NCBI GenBank assembly: GCA_017456805.1
Contig: JAFTIQ010000107.1
Location: forward strand, 1 to 5,266
DNA length: 5,266 nt
DNA from: Lentisphaeria bacterium
GTDB taxonomy: Bacteria; Verrucomicrobiota; Lentisphaeria; Victivallales; UBA1829
Direction: 5' to 3'
The notes beneath the pieces are model-generated. The model was not told where the DNA came from and searched no databases. It saw nothing but the letters and a program-made list of their open reading frames with translations. Positions 1-5,266 of this stretch are shown here, piece by piece; the stretch's first letter is position 1; the number at the start of each line of letters is the position of its first letter. A program made the translations under genes and the position numbers.

Positions 1-981
1 CCCCATATCGCTGATAGGGGATTTATAATCGATCAGAGCGCACTCTCCGAGATAACCTGCTGTTTCATCCATGGAGATCATCTTTTCCAGAGCTTCCTGT
101 CCTTTTTCTGCATGGACCTCTACGGCTTTCCCCTGTTCAAAGCGAATGGAAAAGTTTTCGATGAGGGTACCCTGCCAGGAGAGGGGTTTTGAGGAGACGA
201 GGGTTCCTTCAGCTTCGCCTTTTTTCGGGGAGGTAAAGATTTCTTCCGAGGGGATATTTGGATTGAATTCTCTTCTGCTCAAATCTTTTTCGCTGCCGCC
301 TGCAAAGATTCCTTCCGGGATCAGTCCCACGCGGAAATCGGTTCCGTTGGATGCTTTGTATTCCAATGATTTAAAGTGGAACGCATTGAGTTTTTCCGCC
401 CGTGCATGAATGGTTTTGTTGTGTTCTTCCCAGTTGGCGATGGGATCTCCCACGGCGCGGGCGGCATTGAGGATTGCATCCCAGAGTTTTTCCACGGCAT
501 CCGCTTCCGGGATTCCGGGGAAGACTTTTTTTGCCCAATTGATTCCGGGAACTCCTGCGATACACCACTGATGTTTGTTTTCCATGGCATCGCGGAAGGG
601 TTTGATTTTCGGATACCGGGCAGCCTGAGCGCGGGCGCGTTTTCCCTGATCGATCCCATCCATACCGTCGGGATCATCGGAATCCAGCCAGAGGAGAGCA
701 GGCAGGGCTTCTGCGCGCCACTTCCATTTGGCGAGTTCCCATTCCGCAATGCCGGAGAGGGATTCTTCTGTACGGTATTGCTGATCCAGTTTTGCAAGGG
801 GCATATCATCCCATGTGACGACCACTCTGCCGGCTCCGGCAAGGTAGCATTTTTCCACGACCATCCGGACAAATTCCGGCTGATCCAAGCCTGCAATCAC
901 CAATATTTCCTGTCCGGGAACAGGGTTGATCCCGGTTTTTACGATCAAATCTGCGTATGCTTCAAGTTTCTTCTGATCCAT
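1..981 (-). CDS. M29-family metallo-aminopeptidase, 3' end cut off by the window
   Basis: The reading frame is open from an ATG at 981-979 to the left edge: 327 codons with no stop. It begins MDQKKLEAYADLIVKTG. The family (AmpS/AmpT, thermophilic metalloprotease M29) removes N-terminal amino acids from peptides in the cytoplasm using two metal ions. Recognition rests on NPNIPSEEIFTSP at residues 240-252, which holds the first metal-ligand glutamate (E246 or E247; E250 in the Thermus enzyme), and on LGECAL around residue 311-316, with E313 matching E316. The remaining ligands (His, Tyr, His, Asp) lie beyond the window; family members run about 370-410 residues, so some 45-85 residues are missing here. 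An AGGA ribosome site at 992-989, seven bases before the ATG, supports the start. It is the last visible gene of the mcsA-mcsB-kinase operon, 56 bases after the kinase stop codon, and may also have its own promoter. Family call is firm; the substrate is unknown. Confidence 0.9.
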   Translation of the reverse strand, partial: MDQKKLEAYADLIVKTGINPVPGQEILVIAGLDQPEFVRMVVEKCYLAGAGRVVVTWDDMPLAKLDQQYRTEESLSGIAEWELAKWKWRAEALPALLWLDSDDPDGMDGIDQGKRARAQAARYPKIKPFRDAMENKHQWCIAGVPGINWAKKVFPGIPEADAVEKLWDAILNAARAVGDPIANWEEHNKTIHARAEKLNAFHFKSLEYKASNGTDFRVGLIPEGIFAGGSEKDLSRREFNPNIPSEEIFTSPKKGEAEGTLVSSKPLSWQGTLIENFSIRFEQGKAVEVHAEKGQEALEKMISMDETAGYLGECALIDYKSPISDMG

Positions 982-1007
982 TTTCTTATCCTTTCTGACA
1001 GGGGGCT

Positions 1008-1036
1008 AATATATCATCATTTCCGGAAAAATACAA
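1008..1036 (-). promoter_or_regulatory. Possible secondary promoter for the aminopeptidase gene
   Basis: Read on the minus strand, TTGTAT (1036-1031) is followed after 17 bases by TATATT (1013-1008), which is preceded by TGA to give an extended -10. The -10 matches sigma70 consensus at five of six positions, while the -35 matches at only three. Transcription would start near 1001, about 20 bases before the ATG at 981. The same TGATATATT string forms the -10 of the manA promoter. The site lies in the only real gap of the operon. This is a sequence match only, with no proof of activity. Confidence 0.4.
1020..1029. promoter_or_regulatory. Perfect palindrome TTTCCGGAAA inside the putative promoter spacer
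   Basis: Ten bases form a perfect palindrome between the putative -35 and -10 elements of the aminopeptidase promoter, just after the kinase stop codon. Its placement would suit a repressor or activator site. A ten-base palindrome can arise by chance, and no second copy was noticed in the other intergenic region. Confidence 0.25.
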
Positions 1037-1037
1037 G

Positions 1038-2951
1038 TCAATCCTGCACAATCGGGAGAATGAGGGTAAAGGCTGCCCCTGTTCCGTCATAGCTGTATTG
1101 AATCCATCCGTTATGTTCCAGAGCCACACCGTAAGACATGGAAAGTCCCATTCCGGTTCCTTTTCCTGTTGGTTTTGTGGTGAAAAACGGCTCAAAAATC
1201 TTTTCTGCCAATTCTTTCGGGACACCGGGACCGGAATCTTTGACACAGATTCCGCAGAGGTTGTCCAGAGGAATTTTCTTAAGTTCTGCCGGAGGTTTCG
1301 GGATGATATTGATCTCCGTCAGGGTTCCGGCGGAGAGTGTGAGTTTTCTCTGATCTTCGGGCAGAGATTCCATGGCATCACGGGCATTGATGATCAGGTT
1401 GAGCACAGCCTGATTCAGCTGGGTTTCATCACCGAAAACCCGAATGACATCCGGCGAGCATTTTGTATCAATGACGAGTCCGGCTCTGGCATCGGGCAGA
1501 TAGAGTTCCCGGGCATTTTCCAGAATTTTGTTCAATTCAAGAGTCTTGTTCTGGCGGCGTCCTTTCCGGGCGTAGCCGAGAAGCTGACCGGTGAGTTTTG
1601 CCGCCTGCTGGGAGATATTATCGATTTTTTCCAGATGCTGCATATTGCTTTCCGAAGCACCTTCCATATAGATAAGATCCAGATGTCCCTGAATGGCATG
1701 GAGATGGTTGTTGAAGTCATGAGCGATTCCGCCTGCAAGCCTTCCGATCGCTTCGAGCCGCTGACGATGGGCGTGTTCGATTCTCCATGCTTCCCGTTCT
1801 CTGGCGATCCGCTGACGTTCTGTGATATCGCGTCCGATGAAAACGTAAGCGGGCATCCCGGAAAAGTAGATCCTGTTCAGAAGGAATTCCAGTTCTGCGT
1901 CCTTACCGGGAAGTTTGGAACGGATGATTGTACCATCCTCGGGAAGATCCTGCTGGGAGGTCAGAATGGAGATCCCGGCAAGATTTTTCAGGTTTTCGCC
2001 GATGGCATCAGAAATGGTGCTGAGCCCGCATGCTTTCAGTGCCGCATGGTTGGCATCGATCACGATCCCTTTTGAATCCGAAACGAAAATCAGGTCGTCT
2101 GCATTCTGAATAATGGTCCGGCAGCGCTGTTCTGATTCCTGAAGAGTCTGTTCCAGTAATTTGTATTGACCGTATCCGCCGAAGAATGCGACGATGATAT
2201 CCAGTGCGCTCCGGCTGTTTTGGGGGGCATCGAACCGGATTCTGTGAAGGTAAACGGTTGTGATGACAGAGAGCCAGAATGCCAGGAATACCTGCGGAAG
2301 AAGATGAGGCCAGAACTGAAGGATCGCTCCGGGATTCCCCCAGTAATAGACACTGAGAAAAATAACACTGTCGAAGAGCTGTCCGACAAGGATTGCCAGA
2401 AGAACGGAGATGAACATATTGAAATTTCTGTTCCGCATCTGCTGATAGACCATTGGGATCAGAAACAGGTCAAAGGTCAATGCGATAGTGGATGCTGCCA
2501 TGTGTTTGGTTGTCCCGCTGAGGAGATCTTTCAGGAAATCAGCGGTCATGCCGTTGGCGTTTGCAAAATCCGGCGCGGAACTTTCCAGAGTTCCCACGGA
2601 TCTGAGATAAAAAAGCATCCCGAATCCTGCCATGACCGCAATAATGATCCGCTGAGCGGAAAGTGTGCCGTCAACAATATAGATCACCAGAATGATCCCC
2701 AGACTCGGAAGGAGGATCGCGGAACTGGAAACTCCGAGATCCAGAGAGGCTTCGGTGGATAGAAAACGGACTCCTGCCGCCGCCATGAAGTGGGCAAACA
2801 CAATAATAACTCCGAAGGAGAAAAACAGCGGCGGCGAGCCGATGATCTTTCTGAGAGAGTGAAGAATCAGAAGAAATACCAGAATAAAGGTGGATTCCAG
2901 CCAGATCAGACCGTAGCTGAAAAGGGAGTCTATTGTAAAGAGTTCCGTCAT
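1038..2951 (-). CDS. Membrane sensor histidine kinase: YhhQ/VUT-like seven-helix domain, PAS, HisKA, HATPase
   Basis: The protein has 637 residues. Residues 1-240 hold about seven hydrophobic segments (roughly 9-30, 42-62, 76-95, 98-117, 149-170, 177-203, 212-238). A PAS domain follows (about 265-380, ending GRDITERQ), then a helical linker, the HisKA domain with GGIAHDFNNHL (phosphoacceptor H411), and a HATPase domain with the N box NLIINARDAM (N522), G1 DSGPGVP (572-578), F box FEPFFTTK and G2 GKGTGMGLSM (596-605). All ATP-binding boxes are intact, so it should autophosphorylate. There is no receiver domain and no response regulator in the window, so it is an orphan here. The membrane part resembles YhhQ/VUT transporters in helix pattern and in two stretches (see findings). 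The start overlaps the mcsB stop as ATGA (2951-2948) with only a weak GGGA upstream, implying translational coupling to mcsB. Kinase identity is firm; the stimulus is unknown. Confidence 0.93.
   Translation of the reverse strand: MTELFTIDSLFSYGLIWLESTFILVFLLILHSLRKIIGSPPLFFSFGVIIVFAHFMAAAGVRFLSTEASLDLGVSSSAILLPSLGIILVIYIVDGTLSAQRIIIAVMAGFGMLFYLRSVGTLESSAPDFANANGMTADFLKDLLSGTTKHMAASTIALTFDLFLIPMVYQQMRNRNFNMFISVLLAILVGQLFDSVIFLSVYYWGNPGAILQFWPHLLPQVFLAFWLSVITTVYLHRIRFDAPQNSRSALDIIVAFFGGYGQYKLLEQTLQESEQRCRTIIQNADDLIFVSDSKGIVIDANHAALKACGLSTISDAIGENLKNLAGISILTSQQDLPEDGTIIRSKLPGKDAELEFLLNRIYFSGMPAYVFIGRDITERQRIAREREAWRIEHAHRQRLEAIGRLAGGIAHDFNNHLHAIQGHLDLIYMEGASESNMQHLEKIDNISQQAAKLTGQLLGYARKGRRQNKTLELNKILENARELYLPDARAGLVIDTKCSPDVIRVFGDETQLNQAVLNLIINARDAMESLPEDQRKLTLSAGTLTEINIIPKPPAELKKIPLDNLCGICVKDSGPGVPKELAEKIFEPFFTTKPTGKGTGMGLSMSYGVALEHNGWIQYSYDGTGAAFTLILPIVQD
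2948..2951 (-). other. ATGA stop/start overlap of mcsB and the histidine kinase
   Basis: The mcsB stop TGA (2950-2948) shares bases with the kinase start ATG (2951-2949). The upstream sequence has only a weak Shine-Dalgarno match (GGGA), so ribosomes finishing mcsB probably reinitiate on the kinase. This ties the amount of the two proteins together. Confidence 0.85.
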
Positions 2952-4018
2952 AATTTTTCCCGTAAATCTTTCAGGGTCCCGCGGATGACGGCTGCCCGTT
3001 CCACTTCACGTTCTTCCTCATTGAGTTCTTTCCCGGCATGACAGATCAAATGAGCCTGCTGCACCAGAAGGAAAAGATTGTTGACCGCATTGATATCCAC
3101 AGAGGAGAACATATTCAAGTCTACTCCCAGACGGAGGGCGGAAAGAGCATCCAGAGCTTCCCGGATCTGAAGTTTATAGCAGTAACGCAGCATGCCGTAT
3201 GCCCTGCCTACATGATCCAGAAGGAAATCCCGCTTTCTGGAAAGGAGATACATTCTTGCCTCTTTTTCATGCCGGATGATCTGCCGGATCAACCCGTTCA
3301 GACGGAAGATGATCTGTTCTTCGCTTTCCCCCAGGGAACTCTGATTGGAGATCTGATAAAGATTTCCGGTGAAATGGGAGGTTGAGCCATAGAACCCGCA
3401 AGCGGTCATTCCCAGTTTAGAGACCCCCTGGATCACCCCGTTGATTTTTTCAGAAAGCTGCAATCCGGGCAGATGCAGGATCACCGAGGCGCACATCCCT
3501 GTTCCAAGATCCGATGGGCTGGAGGTGAGATAGCCGAAAGTCTTATCAAACGCAAATTCCAGTTCGGAGGAAAGTTTGTCATCCAGAACATTCAGCCGGT
3601 CCCAAATCACCGGGAGCTGGAGCCCCGGCGCAAGAGACTGGATCCGCAGATGATCCTCCCCGTTGATCATGATGGAGACGGATTCATTTTTCTCAGCGAC
3701 CAGAGCAGACTCCTGAGATTCTTTCAAAAATGTTTTGCTGATCAGACGGCGTTCCAGAAGCAGCTGTTTTTCCAGCGGATTCAGATTGGGATAATCGATG
3801 TTCATAGGCTCTGCAATGGATTCCGTTCGGTTCAAGGCATCCAGACACATTCCGCAGACGTTCTGAAGAGTTGCTTTTTCTCCGGAGACGGGGAACGGCA
3901 TATCCTTCAGATTCCGGGCAAGCCGGATTCCGGTGCTTATGACAATATCATCTTCCGGTCCGGCAGGAGCAAGCCAGCTGACAGGATTCCGGATCAGGCA
4001 GGAGAGATCATTTTTCAT
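2948..4018 (-). CDS. mcsB: McsB homologue (protein-arginine kinase family) with degenerate active site
   Basis: The start is the ATG at 4018-4016, nine bases after a strong GGAGG (4032-4028), giving 356 residues (Bacillus subtilis McsB: 363). An upstream ATG at 4105 lies deep inside mcsA and has no such support. McsB phosphorylates arginines on proteins to mark them for ClpCP and also acts as a Clp adaptor. Family features include IRLARN (31-36), NPLEKQLLLERRLIS (80-94), EDHLRI (121-126), LGTG..ASV (171-179), QISNQ (222-226) and a C-terminal REVERAAVIR (337-346) close to the RDxxRA phosphoarginine pocket. In arginine-kinase numbering, R126, E225 and R229 remain (R32, E121, R125). However R124 is G30, R280 is C176, R309 is C207, E314 is S212 and C271 is S167. 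Kinase activity is therefore doubtful; an adaptor or phosphoarginine-binding role is an inference. Homology is clear. Confidence 0.9.
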   Translation of the reverse strand: MKNDLSCLIRNPVSWLAPAGPEDDIVISTGIRLARNLKDMPFPVSGEKATLQNVCGMCLDALNRTESIAEPMNIDYPNLNPLEKQLLLERRLISKTFLKESQESALVAEKNESVSIMINGEDHLRIQSLAPGLQLPVIWDRLNVLDDKLSSELEFAFDKTFGYLTSSPSDLGTGMCASVILHLPGLQLSEKINGVIQGVSKLGMTACGFYGSTSHFTGNLYQISNQSSLGESEEQIIFRLNGLIRQIIRHEKEARMYLLSRKRDFLLDHVGRAYGMLRYCYKLQIREALDALSALRLGVDLNMFSSVDINAVNNLFLLVQQAHLICHAGKELNEEEREVERAAVIRGTLKDLREKL

Positions 4019-4577
4019 TCTGGAGTGCCTCCAATTCTTTCTGCATCTGATTGATCTTGTCCCGGAGCTCTGCGGCTTCTTCATACCGTTCTGCTGCGAT
4101 GGCATCCTGCAGTTCCGACTGAGTGTGTTTGAGATTCATCTGGAGCAGGGATATGGAAGGCTTTTTCCGCTTTTTTGCGGGAGAACCCGCCGGAAGCGGA
4201 TGTTTGCCGGTGTGACTCGTCCCCCTGTGCATGGTGTCAATCGTCTGTTCCAGTACCTTCCGGAATGCCCGGTAACAATCCGGACAACCCATTTTTCCTG
4301 TTTTCTGAAAAGATTCGCTATCCCAGCCGCAGGACTTGCAGACGATTTTTTTCATGGGCGGCGGCATCTTCCCTTTTTCTTCCTGCTGGATCTGATTTCC
4401 GATCTGACTGGACAGCTGAAGCAGGACTTCCGCCAGATTGAAGTCCTGAAAATTTCCATTTTCCTTTGCCCGCTTTTCAGCGCACTGGGCACAAAGATGA
4501 AGCACTTTTTTTTCTGATCCGATGATCTCCTGAATGTGGATCGTCGCCGGATTTTTTCCGCATATACTGCAAAGCAT
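4008..4577 (-). CDS. mcsA: McsA-like zinc-finger protein with UVR domain, McsB partner
   Basis: The protein has 189 residues starting MLCSICGKN. In Bacilli McsA binds and activates McsB and links it to ClpC under heat, metal or oxidative stress. Two four-cysteine zinc sites are visible: C3/C6 with C29/C32, and C80/C83 with C98/C101 (VCKSCGW and GCPDCYRAF). The HRGTSHTGKHP stretch (117-127) is typical of the family, followed by a basic linker (AKKRKK) and a C-terminal UVR coiled coil (about 143-186; AIAAERYEEAAELRDKI). All cysteines are present, so the protein looks functional, unlike its partner's active site. The start at 4577 has AGGAG (4588-4584) six bases upstream; the alternative ATG at 4613 has no ribosome site and would lie only about 11 bases after the predicted transcription start. 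It is first in the operon and overlaps mcsB by 11 bases. No ctsR precedes it. Confidence 0.93.
   Translation of the reverse strand: MLCSICGKNPATIHIQEIIGSEKKVLHLCAQCAEKRAKENGNFQDFNLAEVLLQLSSQIGNQIQQEEKGKMPPPMKKIVCKSCGWDSESFQKTGKMGCPDCYRAFRKVLEQTIDTMHRGTSHTGKHPLPAGSPAKKRKKPSISLLQMNLKHTQSELQDAIAAERYEEAAELRDKINQMQKELEALQNEK
4028..4032 (-). promoter_or_regulatory. Ribosome binding site of mcsB (GGAGG), decides the start
   Basis: GGAGG on the minus strand lies inside the last codons of mcsA, nine bases before the ATG at 4018. It selects this ATG over the in-frame ATG at 4105 and yields a protein of normal family length. The mcsB ATG precedes the mcsA TGA (4010-4008), so the genes overlap by 11 bases and are likely translated in coordination. 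Confidence 0.85.
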
Positions 4578-4583
4578 TTTATT

Positions 4584-4588
4584 CTCCT
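4584..4588 (-). promoter_or_regulatory. Ribosome binding site of mcsA (AGGAG), decides the start
   Basis: AGGAG lies six bases before the ATG at 4577, directly in front of the first zinc-finger cysteine codons. It favours this start over the in-frame ATG at 4613, which has no comparable signal. Confidence 0.8.
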
Positions 4589-4630
4589 GATCTTTCGGCA
4601 GAGAGTTCAACATTACTTATTTCTTCAGGA

Positions 4631-4658
4631 AATTTAGCATAAAATCAGATATTGTCAA
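4631..4658 (-). promoter_or_regulatory. Promoter of the mcsA operon
   Basis: On the minus strand a perfect TTGACA (4658-4653) is followed after 16 bases by TAAATT (4636-4631), preceded by TGC to form an extended -10. The -10 matches consensus at four of six positions, with the perfect -35 and TGn compensating. Transcription would start near 4624, giving a leader of about 47 bases before mcsA. No CtsR-type direct heptad repeat and no CIRCE element was seen around it, so heat control of the Firmicute kind is not supported. Confidence 0.7.
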
Positions 4659-4665
4659 GAATATT

Positions 4666-4686
4666 TCCCGCTAAAGCGGGATTTTT
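4666..4686 (+). terminator. Terminator-like hairpin between the divergent promoters
   Basis: TCCCGC and GCGGGA pair around a TAAA loop (4666-4681), followed by TTTTT (4682-4686) on the plus strand. It has the form of a short intrinsic terminator for rightward transcripts. No plus-strand gene lies upstream, so it would stop only antisense or read-around transcription before manA. The other strand lacks a T tract in the right place. Because it sits between the two -35 elements it could instead be a shared operator. Confidence 0.5.
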
Positions 4687-4698
4687 CTCATCTTCCTT

Positions 4699-4726
4699 TT
4701 GAAAAATCCGTAAAGTGTGATATATT
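4699..4726 (+). promoter_or_regulatory. Promoter of manA
   Basis: TTGAAA (4699-4704) is followed after 16 bases by TATATT (4721-4726), preceded by TGA to give an extended -10. Each hexamer matches consensus at five of six (-10) or four to five (-35) positions. Transcription would start near 4733, leaving a leader of about 115 bases before manA. The layout (16-base spacer plus TGn) mirrors the divergent mcsA promoter. Confidence 0.65.
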
Positions 4727-4732
4727 TAAAAG

Positions 4733-4764
4733 AAACAGAAGCTGTTTGAAATGTCGGGAACATT
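4733..4764 (+). promoter_or_regulatory. Two perfect dyads at the start of the manA leader
   Basis: AAACAG-AAG-CTGTTT (4733-4747) begins at the predicted transcription start, and AATGT-CGGGA-ACATT (4750-4764) follows two bases later. Either could be a regulator binding site or an RNA hairpin near the 5' end of the transcript. Farther on, AAAGATCTTT (4774-4783) is flanked by CTGC and GCAG. No known riboswitch or attenuator was recognised. Confidence 0.35.
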
Positions 4765-4848
4765 CTGCCAGGAAAAGATCTTTGCAGGATTTTTCAGAAA
4801 TTTGGAAGACTTTCAGAACTGCATCAATAACGTTAAGGAACTTTTGTC

Positions 4849-5266
4849 ATGGATCAGAATCATTTATATCCTTTGCGCTTTCAGCCGTATTATAAACCCG
4901 TTATGTGGGGCGGCGGAAATCTGAAAAAAGTATTGAACAGAACCTTGCCTGAAAATACATCGGATCCCATCGGGGAAGCATGGGAACTCTGCGACCGGGA
5001 AGATGTTCAGAGCGTTGTGCTGAATGGTCCCCTTGCAGGAAAAACCATCACCGAACTTGTGCAAAATTATGGAACTGAACTGCTCGGAACAAAATTTCAG
5101 GGCGGAAGATTCCCGCTTCTGATCAAAATTATCGATGCCGGACAGAAACTTTCTCTTCAGGTGCATCCCGATGAAGAGGCTTGCGGACGGATCGGAAACG
5201 GTGCTCAGCCGAAAACCGAAATGTGGTACATCATCCATGCAGATCCTGGCGCAAAGATCATTGCCG
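4849..5266 (+). CDS. manA: Mannose-6-phosphate isomerase, 3' end cut off by the window
   Basis: The frame is open from the ATG at 4849 to the right edge: 139 codons and one extra base. AAGGA (4835-4839) lies nine bases before the ATG. The enzyme interconverts mannose 6-phosphate and fructose 6-phosphate in the cytoplasm, linking mannose use or GDP-mannose supply to glycolysis. Typical landmarks of the short bacterial type I enzyme are visible: YYKPVMWGGGNL (14-25), GEAWELCD (42-49), FPLLIKIIDA (88-97), LSLQVHPDE (101-109) with zinc ligands Q104 and H106, and KTEMWYII (122-129) with zinc ligand E124. The last zinc-ligand histidine and the catalytic arginine region lie beyond the window; the family is usually about 310-320 residues or longer. 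It is transcribed away from the mcsA operon and has no evident functional link with it. Confidence 0.92.
   Translation, partial: MDQNHLYPLRFQPYYKPVMWGGGNLKKVLNRTLPENTSDPIGEAWELCDREDVQSVVLNGPLAGKTITELVQNYGTELLGTKFQGGRFPLLIKIIDAGQKLSLQVHPDEEACGRIGNGAQPKTEMWYIIHADPGAKIIA

Noticed and set aside
376..1092. Plus-strand open frame of 238 codons
   Set aside because: It lies opposite the M29 aminopeptidase, which has clear family motifs, and its translation shows no recognisable domain and many Cys/Phe/His residues typical of an antisense shadow.
1098..2075. Plus-strand open frame of 325 codons
   Set aside because: It is antisense to the PAS and kinase domains; the long open frame follows from the codon use of the real gene, and no domain is seen in it.
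2166..2762. Plus-strand open frame of 198 codons
   Set aside because: It is antisense to the membrane domain of the histidine kinase; the hydrophobic helices on the other strand explain its polar composition.
4008..4105. Longer mcsB start at the ATG at 4105
   Set aside because: It would add 29 residues encoded out of frame within the UVR region of mcsA, without family similarity, while the ATG at 4018 has a strong GGAGG.
3473..4517. Two overlapping plus-strand open frames opposite mcsB and mcsA
   Set aside because: Both real genes on the minus strand are recognised by motifs, have ribosome sites and form an overlapping operon; the plus-strand frames show none of these.
4614..4680. CtsR operator or CIRCE element in front of mcsA
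   Set aside because: Only a single GTCAA-like core, part of the -35 box, is present; the tandem heptad of CtsR sites and the long inverted repeat of CIRCE are absent.
4751..4924. 57-codon plus-strand frame overlapping the manA start, considered as a gene
   Set aside because: No Shine-Dalgarno sequence precedes it, there is no recognisable domain, and the manA start has its own good ribosome site; it is kept only as a weak leader observation.
4864..5238. Minus-strand open frame of 124 codons
   Set aside because: It is antisense to manA, whose zinc-site motifs are unmistakable.

Overview
The window holds a four-gene leftward (minus-strand) operon and the start of a divergent rightward gene. 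In transcription order the operon is mcsA (4577-4008), an mcsB homologue (4018-2948), a membrane-bound PAS sensor histidine kinase (2951-1038) and an M29-family metallo-aminopeptidase (981 to beyond the left edge). The divergent gene is manA, mannose-6-phosphate isomerase (4849 to beyond the right edge). The three upstream operon genes are packed tightly: mcsA and mcsB overlap by 11 bases, and mcsB and the kinase share an ATGA. The aminopeptidase follows after a 57-base gap that contains a promoter-like sequence of its own.

The organism is probably a Gram-negative-type bacterium outside the Firmicutes, possibly of the PVC group (Lentisphaerota or Planctomycetota-like). This is an inference from three things: an mcsAB pair without ctsR in front or clpC directly behind, a histidine kinase with the GGIAHDFNN-type H-box common in Gram-negative lineages, and moderate base composition with sigma70-like promoters. 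No rRNA or other marker gene confirms it.

The intergenic region 4578-4848 carries two back-to-back promoters, each with an extended -10 (TGn), a GC-rich hairpin with a T tract between them, and a manA leader of about 115 bases with two perfect dyads.

Functionally the operon looks like a protein quality-control unit. McsA (zinc fingers plus a UVR coiled coil) and McsB (protein-arginine kinase and Clp adaptor in Bacilli) would mark damaged proteins, and the M29 aminopeptidase could finish peptides to amino acids. The two oddities are the main results. First, this McsB lacks several residues that bind ATP or perform catalysis in phosphagen kinases, while its C-terminal phosphoarginine-pocket-like motif is nearly intact, so it may be a pseudokinase or adaptor. 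Second, the histidine kinase is inserted in the operon by translational coupling, and its seven-helix N-terminal domain resembles the YhhQ/VUT (queuosine-precursor transporter) family. No CRISPR array, tRNA, rRNA or mobile element was seen.
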